A stretch of 64,000 nucleotides of DNA from Microbacterium karelineae (GCF_009745985.1 NZ_WFIX01000191.1:496001-560000); one strand, 5' to 3'; positions 1 through 9,469 are shown, numbered from the stretch's first letter. Translations and numbers: made by a program. Notes: generated by a model from the letters alone, not told the origin.

Positions 1-1041
1 GAGCTCGTACGTGCGGGCACGACGGGCGACGGGCGCCAGGTCGTCGCGCTCTCGACCGACTCGGGCGAGACGTGGCGCGAGGTCGTGACGGAGGCAGACG
101 CGACGGGGCCGGGAACCGTCGCGATCTCGGCGGATGGGTCGTCGATCCTCTGGGCGCCCGCGGGGGCGGCGCCTCTCGTGTCGCTCGACGGGGGCGAGAC
201 CTGGGGAGACACCGCGGGCCTTCCCGCGGGGGCGCGGGTCGAGGCCGACCGCGTCGACGCGGACCTCATCTACGGCTTCGCGGGACGCGCGTTCTTCCGC
301 TCGGATGACGCGGGAGCGAGCTTTCGGGCGGTCGACGAGAGCACGCTTCCCGGCGAGGGGCCCGTACGATTCGCCGCGATGCCGTCGCGCGCAGGCGAGA
401 TCTGGTTCGCCGGAGGCGAGGAGGACGGGGCCTACGGCATGTGGCGCTCGACGGACGGCGGCGACAGCTGGCGGACCGTCTCCGGATTCGACGAGGCCGA
501 CACCGTGGGCTTCGGCCGGGCCGCGCCGGGCGCCGATGCCCCTGCGATCTACACGGCGGCCCGGCGCGACGGCGTCCGCGGCGTGTTCCGCTCGATCGAC
601 GATGGGCGGTCCTGGACGCGGATCAACGACGACGCGCACCAGTGGGGCTGGATCGGCGCGGGCATCACGGGCGATCCCGACGTCTTCGGGCGCGTGTACA
701 TCGCGACGAACGGCCGCGGGATCATCGTCGGCGACGACGCCGGGGCGAGCGCGCCGGAGGCCTGGTCCGCGGATGCCGTCTACCGGAAGGGCGACGCCGT
801 CACGTTCGCCGGATCGACGTGGCGCGCCCCGTGGTGGACGCGCGGCGACGAGCCGGGATCGGCTCGTGCACCGTGGGAGGAGATCCGGTGGACCGCCGGC
901 GGCCTGTCCGCATGGACGCCGACGCGCGTCTTCGGCCGCGGCGACATCGTCGAGCTCGACGACGAGCTGTGGCGCGCACGCTGGTACACGCGCGGCGACG
1001 AGCCGGGATCGGCGCGTGCACCGTGGGAGCCGATCGCCTGA
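1..1041 (+). CDS. GH74-type xyloglucanase/sialidase-fold glycosidase with two C-terminal carbohydrate-binding modules (5' partial)
   Basis: The reading frame is open from base 1, so the N-terminus lies outside the window. The visible part has BNR/Asp-box repeats (STDSGETW, STDGGDSW, SIDDGRSW) followed by the DDAHQWGWIG...ATNGRG ending typical of GH74 beta-propeller endo-xyloglucanases. Two short tandem modules follow (about 745-890 and 900-1038), each with AWSADAVYRKGD/AWTPTRVFGRGD- and WW/WYTRGDEPG-type aromatic signatures of CBM5/12-like modules. Family knowledge suggests an exported endoglucanase that binds and cuts xyloglucan or a similar beta-glucan. The catalytic aspartates are not both visible, so the exact substrate is uncertain. 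The neighbouring GH95, xylose and GH10 genes fit a hemicellulose role. Confidence 0.75.
   Translation, partial: ELVRAGTTGDGRQVVALSTDSGETWREVVTEADATGPGTVAISADGSSILWAPAGAAPLVSLDGGETWGDTAGLPAGARVEADRVDADLIYGFAGRAFFRSDDAGASFRAVDESTLPGEGPVRFAAMPSRAGEIWFAGGEEDGAYGMWRSTDGGDSWRTVSGFDEADTVGFGRAAPGADAPAIYTAARRDGVRGVFRSIDDGRSWTRINDDAHQWGWIGAGITGDPDVFGRVYIATNGRGIIVGDDAGASAPEAWSADAVYRKGDAVTFAGSTWRAPWWTRGDEPGSARAPWEEIRWTAGGLSAWTPTRVFGRGDIVELDDELWRARWYTRGDEPGSARAPWEPIA
838..1029 (+). repeat. Two near-identical 42-bp direct repeats inside the CBM modules
   Basis: Bases 838-879 and 988-1029 differ at one position and encode the same 14 residues (TRGDEPGSARAPWE). They lie 150 bp apart, in register with the two binding modules, which suggests recent module duplication or gene conversion. 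Confidence 0.85.
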
Positions 1042-1047
1042 GAGCGC

Positions 1048-1083
1048 GACGCCGCCCGCCGCGGGATCGCGGCGGGCGGCGTC
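1048..1083. terminator. Bidirectional hairpin terminator
   Basis: A perfect 16-bp GC-rich stem (1048-1063 with 1068-1083) and a 4-nt loop lie between the convergent glycosidase and GH95 genes, starting 7 bases after the first stop and overlapping the second stop. There is no clear T-tract, as is usual in high-GC actinobacteria. Confidence 0.7.
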
Positions 1084-3472
1084 ACCGGGATCCGCCGCCG
1101 AGGTCCGCGGGTGTGACCACCGTGTCGGCGTCCGAGCGGGCGGCGACGTCGGCCTCGCTGCCGCCCCAGGCGATCCGCACCTCCCCCTCGGCGCCGGGGA
1201 GGGCGCGCAGCCGCGCCTCGACGAGTTCGCCGCCTGACCACGCGATGCCGACGCGGATGCCCGGTCGCGCGATGAGCCCCTGCACCCGCCCCGAGGGCAG
1301 GGAGGGCGGGAGCGCCGGGAGCAGCTCGATCCGCCCGCGATGGCTCTGGAGCAGGCACTCTGCGAGCCCGGCGACGAAGCCGAGGTTGCCGTCGATCTGG
1401 AACGGCGGATGCGCGGCGAACAGATTCGGGTAGAGCCCTCCCGCGTGCCCCGTCGCCCCGCGCGCATCGCGGAACATCAGCCGGATGAGCGCCTCGACGC
1501 GATCCGGTCGGCCGATCCGCGCCCACAGCGCCGTCTTCCACGCGAGCGACCACCCGGTCGAGTCGAGGCCGCGCCGGTCGAGCGACCGCGCGGCGGCCGC
1601 CGTGAAGGCGTCGTCGGCCTCGGATCCGGGGAAGACAGGATACAGGTGGCTCACGTGACGGTGGTGCGGGTCGACCTCCGCGACCGCGTCGCGCCACTCG
1701 CGCACGCCGTCTTCGTCGATGCGGGACGCGAGCTCGGGCAGGCGCGCGAGCGCCGCCGCCGCCTCGCGCGCGAGCGGGTCCCCGTCGACGGATCCTCGGA
1801 CGACGCGCGCGAGGACGTCGCGGGCCAGCGCGAGGTCCATCGTGCTCGTCACGCCGAGCGCGGTCTCCCGCCCATCGGCGGTGCGGAAGGTGTTCTCGGG
1901 CGACGTCGACGGCGCCGTGCCCAGCTCACCCGTCGGCAGCTCGATGAGCAGGTCGAGGACGAACTCGGCCGCGCCCCGCAGCAGAGCCGCCGCGCGCGCG
2001 GCCTGCTCGGGCGGGCGGGGCGCGTGGTCGACGAGGTCCGCGAGCTGGCAGGCGAGCCACGGGCCCGCGAACGGCCAGTACGCCCAGCGCAGATCCCCCT
2101 GCCCGCGCCCGACGGCGGCCGTGAACGCCCACGCGTCGCTGTTGTGGTGCGCGACCCAGCCGCGCGCGCCGAAGTCGTGCCGGGCCGTATCCGCGCCCCG
2201 GCGCGCGAGGTCCTCCGCGAAGTCGAGGAGCGGCTCGACCGTCTCGGGCAGGTCGGTGACGCCCGCCGCCCAGCAGTTCATCTCGGTGTTGATGTTGAGC
2301 GTGTAGTTCGAACTCCAGGGCGGGCGCATCTCGGCACTCCACAGCCCCTGCAGATGGGCGGGGAGGCCGCCGGGGCGCGACGAGCAGATCAGCAGGTAGC
2401 GCCCGTAGTCGAAGAGCGTCGCGACGAGATCCGGATCCGCCGCCGCGACGTCGCCGCTCGCGCGGGCGTCCGCGAGCCGGTCGGCCGTCGACCGATCGGG
2501 CGCGCGGCCGAGGTCGAGCCGCACACGATCGAAGAGCGCGCGGTGGGCGCGCACGTGATCCTCGCGCAGCCGCTCGTACGGCGTCCGAAGCGCCGTCTCC
2601 GCCCGCGATCGCGCGCGCCGCTCGGCGTCCGCGACATCGGCCAGCGGCGCCGAGGCTCCGGCGTACGTCGTCTCGATGGCGGCGACGACGACGGTGCGCT
2701 CCGGCGCGGTGCGGCGCCGCACGACCACGACGACCTCGACCGACTCCTCCCCCGGCTCGGGCCAGACTGCGGCCGGCAGCGACGGCTCATGGGGCGGCGG
2801 CACGTCGACGGGCGCCCGCAGCCGCACGACGAACCCGTCGTCGAGGTCCTCGCGGGAGGTCTCACGCAGCGGCGAGGAGAATTCGAGCGCCGGATCCGCC
2901 CCGTCGCCCGAGATCGCGTGCACGAGCACCTGGGCCGGCTTCGAGACGAAGGTCTCGGCGACGAGATCCCCCGCACGCACCTCATGCACGGCCGTGGTGA
3001 GGTCGAGCGACCGCATGACCGTGGGCGGATCCGGATCCTCGCCGCCGATCACGAGGCGGCCGACCGGCAGGAACGCCTGCGTGTAGTCGGACTGACGCCG
3101 CGCGAGCGACTCCTCCGCGTCCTGCGGCCGCCCATCGAGCACGGCCGCCCGTGCCCGCGCCAGCAGCTCCTGCGCCTCGTCGGCGCTCGTCGGACGCTGC
3201 CGCTCGTCGCGCCCCGGCGCGCCAGACCAGACGCTCTCCTCGTTGAGGTCGATCACGGCGCGTGCGCCGCCGCCGCACATCGCCCCGAGGCGGCCGTTGC
3301 CGAGCGGCATGGCCTCGAGCCACTCGGCGGCGGCCCCTGCGAAGACGAGGCTGCGGCCGCGCGGGGCCCGGTCGCGGCGGTACGGGACGGAGGTCACATC
3401 TGTGTGCACCCGCCCCACGATAGGGCCGCGGGCGGCGCGCCCGGCGCCGACCGTTGCGGATTCGATCCTCAC
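1082..3472 (-). CDS. GH95 family glycoside hydrolase (alpha-L-fucosidase/alpha-L-galactosidase type)
   Basis: This 796-residue protein has the GH95 N-terminal signature (WLEAMPLGNGRLGAM, then DLNEESVWSG), a central (alpha/alpha)6 region with the NxN motif in YTLNINTEMNCW (around residue 391) and the C-terminal LLQSHRGRIELLPALP block. GH95 enzymes remove alpha-1,2-linked L-fucose or L-galactose, for example from xyloglucan side chains. No signal peptide is seen, so it probably trims imported oligosaccharides in the cytoplasm. The called start is GTG with no good ribosome site; a GTG about 60 bases further in is possible, so the first roughly 20 residues are uncertain. It is divergent from xylA with only 52 bp between, implying shared control. 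Confidence 0.85.
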   Translation of the reverse strand: MRIESATVGAGRAARGPIVGRVHTDVTSVPYRRDRAPRGRSLVFAGAAAEWLEAMPLGNGRLGAMCGGGARAVIDLNEESVWSGAPGRDERQRPTSADEAQELLARARAAVLDGRPQDAEESLARRQSDYTQAFLPVGRLVIGGEDPDPPTVMRSLDLTTAVHEVRAGDLVAETFVSKPAQVLVHAISGDGADPALEFSSPLRETSREDLDDGFVVRLRAPVDVPPPHEPSLPAAVWPEPGEESVEVVVVVRRRTAPERTVVVAAIETTYAGASAPLADVADAERRARSRAETALRTPYERLREDHVRAHRALFDRVRLDLGRAPDRSTADRLADARASGDVAAADPDLVATLFDYGRYLLICSSRPGGLPAHLQGLWSAEMRPPWSSNYTLNINTEMNCWAAGVTDLPETVEPLLDFAEDLARRGADTARHDFGARGWVAHHNSDAWAFTAAVGRGQGDLRWAYWPFAGPWLACQLADLVDHAPRPPEQAARAAALLRGAAEFVLDLLIELPTGELGTAPSTSPENTFRTADGRETALGVTSTMDLALARDVLARVVRGSVDGDPLAREAAAALARLPELASRIDEDGVREWRDAVAEVDPHHRHVSHLYPVFPGSEADDAFTAAAARSLDRRGLDSTGWSLAWKTALWARIGRPDRVEALIRLMFRDARGATGHAGGLYPNLFAAHPPFQIDGNLGFVAGLAECLLQSHRGRIELLPALPPSLPSGRVQGLIARPGIRVGIAWSGGELVEARLRALPGAEGEVRIAWGGSEADVAARSDADTVVTPADLGGGSR

Positions 3473-3495
3473 CTGATATGTTCTTGCTCACAACA
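3454..3495 (+). promoter_or_regulatory. xylA promoter with overlapping palindromic operator
   Basis: A TTGCGG -35 (3454-3459) and a TATGTT -10 (3477-3482) are 17 bp apart. The -10 overlaps an imperfect palindrome, TGTTcTtgctcAcAACA (3479-3495), with TGTT/AACA ends. This placement suits a sugar-responsive repressor (ROK/XylR or LacI type) acting on xylA and on the divergent GH95 gene. No repressor gene is present in the window. Confidence 0.45.
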
Positions 3496-3524
3496 TTTCT
3501 CCGAAGAAGCGGAAAGGCACACCC

Positions 3525-4718
3525 ATGACCCTCGCCCCCACCCCTGCCGACAAGTTCTCCTTCGGTCTCTGGACCGTCGGCTACAACGGCACCGACCCGT
3601 TCGGCGGCCCGACCCGCCCGGCGCTCGACGTCGTGCACGTCGTCGAGAAGCTCACCGAGCTCGGCGCCTACGGCCTCACGTTCCACGACGACGACCTCTT
3701 CGCGTTCGGATCCACGGACGCCGAGCGCCAGACGCAGATCGACCGTCTCAAGGGCGCCATGGCCGACACCGGCCTCGTCGTGCCGATGGTCACGACCAAC
3801 CTCTTCAGCGCGCCCGTCTTCAAGGACGGCGGCTTCACGTCCAACGACCGCGACGTGCGCCGCTTCGCGCTCCGCAAGGTGCTGCGCAACGTCGACCTCG
3901 CCGCCGAGCTCGGCGCGAAGACCTTCGTGATGTGGGGCGGCCGCGAGGGCGCCGAGTACGACAGCGCGAAGGACATCCAGGCGGCCCTCGAGCGCTACCG
4001 CGAGGCCGTCAACCTGCTCGGCGACTACGTCACCGACAAGGGCTACGACATCCGCTTCGCGATCGAGCCGAAGCCGAACGAGCCGCGCGGCGACATCCTG
4101 CTGCCGACGCTCGGCCACGCGCTCGCGTTCATCGACTCGCTCGAGCGCCCCGAGCTCGTGGGCCTCAACCCCGAGACGGGCCACGAGCAGATGGCGGGCC
4201 TGAACTTCACCGCGGGAATCGCCCAGGCGCTGTACCACGGCAAGCTCTACCACATCGACCTCAACGGCCAGCGCGGCATCAAGTACGACCAGGACCTCGT
4301 GTTCGGCCACGGCGACCTGCACAACGCGTTCTCGCTCGTCGACCTGCTCGAGCACGGCGCCCCGGGCGGCGGCCAGGCCTACACCGGCCCGCGCCACTTC
4401 GACTACAAGCCGAGCCGCACCGAGGACGAGACCGGCGTGTGGGAGTCCGCGTCCGCCAATATGCGCACCTACCTCCTCCTGAAGGAGCGCGCGCAGGCCT
4501 TCCGTGCCGACCCCGAGGTGCAGGAGGCGCTCTCCGCCGCCAAGGTGGCCGAGCTGCGCACGCCGACGCTCGGCGAGGGCGAGAGCTACGACGACCTGCT
4601 CGCCGACCGCTCGGCGTACGAGGACTTCGACGCGAACGCCTACCTGGGCGGCAAGGGCTTCGGCTTCGTCCGGCTGCAGCAGCTCGCGACCGAGCACCTG
4701 CTCGGCGCGCGCTCGTAG
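3525..4718 (+). CDS. xylA: Xylose isomerase
   Basis: It converts D-xylose to D-xylulose, the first step of the bacterial isomerase pathway, in the cytoplasm. The 397-residue length and motifs match class I actinobacterial xylose isomerases: the catalytic His54/Asp57 pair in TFHDDD, and metal ligands Glu181 (IEPKPNEPR), Glu217 and His220 (NPETGHEQ), Asp245, Asp255 and Asp257 ([13 protein letters not shown]), all at the classical positions. The ATG follows a good ribosome site (GGAAAGG, 7-nt spacing). xylB follows after 9 bp, forming a two-gene operon under the operator described upstream. Confidence 0.97.
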   Translation: MTLAPTPADKFSFGLWTVGYNGTDPFGGPTRPALDVVHVVEKLTELGAYGLTFHDDDLFAFGSTDAERQTQIDRLKGAMADTGLVVPMVTTNLFSAPVFKDGGFTSNDRDVRRFALRKVLRNVDLAAELGAKTFVMWGGREGAEYDSAKDIQAALERYREAVNLLGDYVTDKGYDIRFAIEPKPNEPRGDILLPTLGHALAFIDSLERPELVGLNPETGHEQMAGLNFTAGIAQALYHGKLYHIDLNGQRGIKYDQDLVFGHGDLHNAFSLVDLLEHGAPGGGQAYTGPRHFDYKPSRTEDETGVWESASANMRTYLLLKERAQAFRADPEVQEALSAAKVAELRTPTLGEGESYDDLLADRSAYEDFDANAYLGGKGFGFVRLQQLATEHLLGARS

Positions 4719-4727
4719 GGGCGCGCC

Positions 4728-6131
4728 GTGACGCTCGTCGCCGGCGTCGACTCGTCGACGCAGAGCTGCAAGGTCATCGTCCGCGATGCCGCCACGGGCG
4801 CCGTCGTGCGCTCGGGTCGCGCATCGCACCCCGACGGATCCGAGGTCGACCCCGCACACTGGTGGCGCGCGCTCGGCGACGCGATCTCGGACGCGGGCGG
4901 GATCGACGACGTCGCGGCGTGGAGCATCGCGGGCCAGCAGCACGGGCTCGTCGCGCTCGACGCCGACGGCCGCATCATCCGCGATGCGCTGCTCTGGAAC
5001 GACACCCGCTCGGCGGGCGCCGCGGCCGACCTCGCGTCGGCCGTCGGCCCCGCCGCCTACGCGGCGCGCACGGGCCTCGTGCCCGTCGCCTCGTTCACCG
5101 TGACGAAGCTGCGCTGGCTCGCCGACAGCGAGCCGGAGAACGCGGCCCGTGTGGCCGCCGTCGCGCTCCCCCACGACTGGCTGACGTGGCGCCTGCGGGG
5201 CTTCGGCCCCGAGGGCGAGTCGGAGCGCGGCCCGCAGCTCGACGAGCTCGTGACCGACCGATCCGACGCGAGCGGCACGGGGTACTACGACGCCTCGCGG
5301 GGCGCGTACGACCGCGACCTGCTCACGCTCGCCCTCCGGCGCGACGCGTCCGGCATCGTCCTCCCGCGCGTGCTCGGCCCGGCCGAGCACGTCGCCGATG
5401 GTGAGGGCCGCACGGTCGGCGCCGGCTGCGGCGACAACGCGGGCGCGGCCCTCGGGATGGACGCGCGCGCCGGCGATGTCGGCGTGTCGATCGGCACGAG
5501 CGGCACCGTGTTCGCGATCGCCGAGAACCCGGTCCACGACCCCACGGGAACGGTCGCCGGCTTCGCCGACGCGTCCGGCGCCTATCTGCCGATCGTGACG
5601 ACGCTCAACGCCGCGCGGGTGCTCGACGCCGTCGCAGCCCTGCTCGACGTCGACCATGCGGGCCTCGCAGAGCTCGCGCTCGCGGCGGATCCCGGATCCG
5701 CGGGGCTCGTGCTGCAGCCGTGGTTCGAGGGCGAGCGCACGCCGAACCGGCCCGACGCGACGGCGACGCTCTTCGGGATGACCCTCGCCTCGACGACGCG
5801 CGAGAACCTCGCGCGCGCGGCGATCGAGGGCGTGCTGTGCGGGCTCGCCGAGGGCCTCGACGCGATGCGCGAGCTGGGCGTCGAGGCGAAGCGCGTGCTG
5901 CTCACGGGCGGCGCGGCGCAGAACCCGGCCGTGCAGACGATCGCCGCCGAGGTGTTCGGCGTCGACATCGTCGTGCCCGACCCGGGCGAGTACGTCGCGC
6001 TCGGCGCGTCGACCCAGGCGGCGTGGGCGCTGACGGGCGAGCGCCCCGGCTGGCGCCCCGAGGCGCTGGCCACGCTCCCGCCCGCGCCGACCCCGGCGCT
6101 GCGGGACGCGTACCGCGCCCGCCTCGCCTGA
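4728..6131 (+). CDS. xylB: Xylulokinase
   Basis: This 467-residue FGGY-family sugar kinase phosphorylates D-xylulose to xylulose 5-phosphate for the pentose phosphate pathway. It opens with the actin-fold phosphate loop [11 protein letters not shown] and continues with the substrate motif AGQQHG, the LLWNDTR signature, the catalytic aspartate in [11 protein letters not shown] and an FGGY-like [20 protein letters not shown]-site segment. The start is GTG, with AGGGGC overlapping the xylA stop as ribosome site, so translation is probably coupled to xylA. An unusual long inverted repeat lies directly downstream. Confidence 0.96.
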   Translation: MTLVAGVDSSTQSCKVIVRDAATGAVVRSGRASHPDGSEVDPAHWWRALGDAISDAGGIDDVAAWSIAGQQHGLVALDADGRIIRDALLWNDTRSAGAAADLASAVGPAAYAARTGLVPVASFTVTKLRWLADSEPENAARVAAVALPHDWLTWRLRGFGPEGESERGPQLDELVTDRSDASGTGYYDASRGAYDRDLLTLALRRDASGIVLPRVLGPAEHVADGEGRTVGAGCGDNAGAALGMDARAGDVGVSIGTSGTVFAIAENPVHDPTGTVAGFADASGAYLPIVTTLNAARVLDAVAALLDVDHAGLAELALAADPGSAGLVLQPWFEGERTPNRPDATATLFGMTLASTTRENLARAAIEGVLCGLAEGLDAMRELGVEAKRVLLTGGAAQNPAVQTIAAEVFGVDIVVPDPGEYVALGASTQAAWALTGERPGWRPEALATLPPAPTPALRDAYRARLA

Positions 6132-6147
6132 CAGGTCCGCACCTTCT

Positions 6148-6220
6148 CGCGATGTCCACAAGTCTTCGTCGACTCCGGTGTGATTCCCTGCGGACTCGGT
6201 GAAGACCTGTGGACATCGCG
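6148..6220. repeat. 73-bp imperfect inverted repeat with DnaA-box-like arms
   Basis: The outer arms 6148-6167 and 6201-6220 match over 20 bp with one T/C difference. Pairing continues inward to 6177/6191 with one clear mismatch and two G:T wobbles, leaving a 13-nt loop. Each arm carries TGTCCACA, 8 of 9 bases of the actinobacterial DnaA box TTGTCCACA, in opposite orientation. It could terminate xylB transcription (the stem begins 17 bases after the stop), be a REP/MITE-like repeat, or bind protein. Confidence 0.7.
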
Positions 6221-6269
6221 GGTTTCGGGGGCCGCGCCGACCGGCGCGAGCGGCGATAGCCTGGGGAGC

Positions 6270-7208
6270 ATGGCGAAGGTTGTGCAGTTCACGCAGGTCG
6301 GCGGTCCCGAGGTCCTCGAGGTCGTCGACGCCCCGGCCCCTGCTCCCGGATCCGGCGAGGTCGCGATCCACGTCGAGGCGGCGGGCGTCAACCCCATCGA
6401 CCGCAAGCTGCGATCCGGCATCCGCCCCCTCCCCGGTGACGGCCCGTGGCGCACCGGATCCGACGGCGCGGGCACCGTCACCGCCGTCGGCGAGGGCGTC
6501 GATGGCTTCCGCATCGGCGACCCCGTCGCCTTCTTCGGCGCGGCCGGAGCCTACGCGACCGACGTCGTGGTCCCGGCCTCCCAGGCGTTCCAGCGCCCCG
6601 CCGGCGTCTCGGCCGCCCAGGGCGCCGCGCTCGGCATCCCCGCCGGCACCGCCTACCAGGCGCTCCGCTCCCTCGGCATCCGCGAGGACGACACCCTCCT
6701 GATCCACGGCGGGTCCGGATCCGTCGGCCAGGCCGCGATCCAGTTCGCCGTCCTGCTCGGCGCCCACGTCATCGCGACGACGAGCGACGCGCGCGCCGAC
6801 CGCGTGCGCGATCTCGGCGCGGAGCCGATCGCATACGGGGACGGCCTGACGGGGCGCGTCCTCGAAGCCGCCCCCGACGGCGTGACCGCGATCCTCGACT
6901 GCGCCGGCGCCGACGGCGTGCTGGAGGCGTCGATCGAACTGCTCGACGACAAGAGCCGGATCGCGACGATCGTGATCGGCGCGAAGGCCGACGAGCTGGG
7001 CCTGCGCGCCTTCGCGGGCGGATCCGTGCAGGCGATCACGCCGCAGCAGGCCGCCTGGCGCGCCGAGGCCGTGCCCGTCTCCCTCGCACTGATGGCCGCC
7101 GGCTATTTCGATGTCGAGCTCGGCGCCCAGTTCCCGCTCGACGAGGCGGGCGCCGCGCAGACCGCGAACGCCGAGGGCGCTCCGGGCAAGCTCATCGTCG
7201 TGCCCTGA
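6270..7208 (+). CDS. NADP-dependent quinone oxidoreductase-like protein (zinc-free MDR family)
   Basis: A 312-residue medium-chain dehydrogenase/reductase. The N-terminal GroES-like part (VQFTQVGGPEVLEV, GVNPIDRKLRSG) is followed by a Rossmann nucleotide-binding segment (HGGSGSVGQAAIQFA, about residues 145-165). The cysteine/histidine ligands of zinc alcohol dehydrogenases are missing, as in QOR-type enzymes that reduce quinones or enones with NADPH. The natural substrate cannot be told. The ATG is preceded by TAGCCT (6257-6262) at 7 nt, so the mRNA is probably leaderless; the longer upstream frame is unlikely to be coding. It stands alone between xylB and metY. Confidence 0.85.
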   Translation: MAKVVQFTQVGGPEVLEVVDAPAPAPGSGEVAIHVEAAGVNPIDRKLRSGIRPLPGDGPWRTGSDGAGTVTAVGEGVDGFRIGDPVAFFGAAGAYATDVVVPASQAFQRPAGVSAAQGAALGIPAGTAYQALRSLGIREDDTLLIHGGSGSVGQAAIQFAVLLGAHVIATTSDARADRVRDLGAEPIAYGDGLTGRVLEAAPDGVTAILDCAGADGVLEASIELLDDKSRIATIVIGAKADELGLRAFAGGSVQAITPQQAAWRAEAVPVSLALMAAGYFDVELGAQFPLDEAGAAQTANAEGAPGKLIVVP

Positions 7209-7263
7209 CACATTCCGTCACCGGCGTTGGCGGGGTGAGCGCCTCGCGGGCGAGAATGGCCGC

Positions 7264-8586
7264 ATGACGACGTCCGACGACCGCACGCTCTCGCCCGCCA
7301 CGACGCAGCTGCATGCGGGATACACGCCGGGCACGCCGCAGAACCCCGTCGTGACGCCCATCTACCAGTCGTCGGCCTACGAGTTCGCGTCGCTCGCCGA
7401 CGCGCGCGAGCTGTTCGCGCTGCGCAGGTCCGGCAACATCTACAGCCGCAACGGCACCCCGACGCAGGCGGTCTTCGAGCAGCGCGTGGCCGCGCTCGAG
7501 GGCGGTGTCGCGGCCGCGGCCGTCGCCTCCGGCCAGGCGGCCACGACCATCGCGACGCTGGCCCTCGCCGGGCGCGGCGGTCACATCGTCGCCTCGAGCT
7601 CGCTCTACGGCGGCACCGTCGACCTGTTCGACGACACCTACCGCGACCTCGGCATCGAGGTCACATTCGTCGACCAGGACGACCTCGGCGCGTGGCGCGA
7701 CGCCGTGCGCCCCACGACCCGCCTGCTCTTCGCCGAGACGGTCGCGAACCCGGTCGCACAGGTCCTCGACATCCGCGCCGTCGCCGACATCGCGCACGCC
7801 GCGGGCGTGCCGCTCGTCGTCGACAACACGGTCGGCACGCCTTCGCTCATCCGCGTGAAGGACCACGGGGCCGACATCGTGCTCCACTCCGCGACGAAGT
7901 TCCTCGGCGGGCACGGCACATCGCTCGGCGGCATCGTCGTCGACCTCGGCACGTTCGACTTCACAGCCGACCGCGAGAAGTGGCCGAGCCTGTTCACGCC
8001 GCACTGGCGCTACGGCGACGTCGCCCTGTGGGACGCGTTCGGCCGCGAGGGCGCCTTCACGACGCTGCTGAAGAGCCGGTTCGTCGCTGACCTCGGCCCC
8101 GCGCTCAGCCCCTTCAACGCATTCCAGCTCATCGAGGGCGTCTCGACGCTCGACCTGCGCATGGCGCGCCACGCCGCCTCGGGACTCGACATCGCCCGCG
8201 CGCTCGACGCGCACCCGGCCGTGCGCGTCGTCCACCACCCTGGCCTCCCGGACAACCGCTACCACGACGCCGCCGCGGCGCTCTACCCGAAGGGGATCCC
8301 CTCGGTCTTCGCGTTCGAGCTCGCGGGCCCGGACGGCGAGGACGACGAGGCGGCATTCGAGCGGGCCGCGCGGTTCATCGAGCGCCTCGAGATCGTCAAG
8401 CTCGTCGCCAACATCGGCGATGCGCGCACCCTCATCTGCCACCCCGCGTCGATGACCCACAACCACATGACGCCCGCGCAGCTCGCGGCCGCCGGCATCT
8501 CGTGGGCGACGCTGCGCCTGTCGGTGGGCCTCGAGGATCCGACCGACCTCGCCGACGACCTGCGGCGGGCGCTCGACGCCGTGTGA
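7264..8586 (+). CDS. metY: O-acetylhomoserine aminocarboxypropyltransferase (O-acetylhomoserine sulfhydrylase)
   Basis: A PLP enzyme that makes homocysteine from O-acetylhomoserine and sulfide in methionine synthesis. The 440 residues include the fold-type I Cys/Met-metabolism signatures: TTQLHAGY near the N-terminus, the YSRNGTPTQAVFE cofactor region, and the Schiff-base lysine in LHSATKFLGGHG (about Lys212). The length and TQLHAGY opening favour MetY over MetB/MetZ. GAGAAT (7252-7257) ends 6 nt before the ATG, suggesting a leaderless mRNA. No riboswitch is visible upstream. A sulfite/sulfonate-type exporter follows, which fits sulfur metabolism. Confidence 0.92.
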   Translation: MTTSDDRTLSPATTQLHAGYTPGTPQNPVVTPIYQSSAYEFASLADARELFALRRSGNIYSRNGTPTQAVFEQRVAALEGGVAAAAVASGQAATTIATLALAGRGGHIVASSSLYGGTVDLFDDTYRDLGIEVTFVDQDDLGAWRDAVRPTTRLLFAETVANPVAQVLDIRAVADIAHAAGVPLVVDNTVGTPSLIRVKDHGADIVLHSATKFLGGHGTSLGGIVVDLGTFDFTADREKWPSLFTPHWRYGDVALWDAFGREGAFTTLLKSRFVADLGPALSPFNAFQLIEGVSTLDLRMARHAASGLDIARALDAHPAVRVVHHPGLPDNRYHDAAAALYPKGIPSVFAFELAGPDGEDDEAAFERAARFIERLEIVKLVANIGDARTLICHPASMTHNHMTPAQLAAAGISWATLRLSVGLEDPTDLADDLRRALDAV

Positions 8587-8670
8587 TCTTCGCGGGTCTG
8601 TGATCGTCACGCCGGCGAGCGCCCCCTCGCGACGACGTTCCTCGCCGGACATGGCCTAGCGTTGACCCTC

Positions 8671-9417
8671 GTGGTCATTCCGGAACTCGCTCCCCTCGCC
8701 TGGGTCGCCCTCGCCGTCGGCGCGATGACGATCGGCGTCTCGAAGACGGGGCTGCCGGGCGCGAACACGCTGGGCATCGCCCTGTTCGCCGCCGTGCTGC
8801 CGGCGCGCGAGTCGACGGGGGCGATGCTCCTGCTGCTCATGGTCGGCGACGTGCTCGCGCTGCTGCTGTATCGGCGGCACGCGGATCTGCGCGCGCTCGT
8901 GCGCCTCATCCCCTCGGTGCTCGTCGGCCTCGCCGTCGGCGTCGTCTTCCTCGCCCTCGTGGGCGACGAGTGGGTGAAGCGGTCGATTGCGGTCGTCCTG
9001 CTCGCGCTCATCGTCCTCACGCTCTGGCGCCGGCGCCGGCCCGCGGCGGAGGTCGCAGAGCGGGCGGGCCGCGGCACGGCGTTCGCCTACGGATCCCTCG
9101 GCGGGTTCACGACGATGGTCGCCAACGCGGGCGGCCCGGTCATGGCGATGTACTTCCTCGCCTCGCGCTTCGAGATGAAGGCGTTCCTCGGCACCGCCGC
9201 CTGGTTCTTCGCGATCGTCAACCTCACGAAGCTGCCGTTCTCGATCGGCCTCGGGCTCATCACCCTCGAGACCGTCTGGATGGACCTGATCCTCGTGCTC
9301 CCCGTTCTCATCGGCGCCCTCATCGGCCGCGTCGTGATCACCCGCGTCTCGCAGCGCGCGTTCGACGCGATCGTCATCGTGCTCACGGTCGTGGGCGCCG
9401 TGTACCTGCTCTTCTGA
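8671..9417 (+). CDS. TauE/SafE (TSUP) family membrane exporter
   Basis: An integral membrane protein of about 248 residues with seven or eight hydrophobic segments. It has the TSUP half-repeat signature GVSKTGLPGANTLG near the N-terminus and GSLGGFTTMVANAGGPVMAMY in the second half. Members move sulfite, sulfoacetate or other organosulfur anions across the membrane; the location after metY supports a sulfur link but does not prove the substrate. I prefer the GTG at 8671, since TAGCGT (8657-8662) sits 8 nt upstream as in other leaderless genes here; a TTG three codons earlier is the alternative. Confidence 0.85.
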   Translation: MVIPELAPLAWVALAVGAMTIGVSKTGLPGANTLGIALFAAVLPARESTGAMLLLLMVGDVLALLLYRRHADLRALVRLIPSVLVGLAVGVVFLALVGDEWVKRSIAVVLLALIVLTLWRRRRPAAEVAERAGRGTAFAYGSLGGFTTMVANAGGPVMAMYFLASRFEMKAFLGTAAWFFAIVNLTKLPFSIGLGLITLETVWMDLILVLPVLIGALIGRVVITRVSQRAFDAIVIVLTVVGAVYLLF

Positions 9418-9469
9418 GGAGAGGGGCGGCCGCGCATCGCGTCGATCTCGACAAGTCAATTTGTTGTGC

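Noticed and set aside
1340-7211. Very long open frames antisense to GH95, xylA and xylB (up to 1409 codons)
   Set aside because: They are shadows created by high third-position G+C. Their translations are Arg/Ala/Asp-rich with no family motifs, while the opposite strand encodes clear enzymes.
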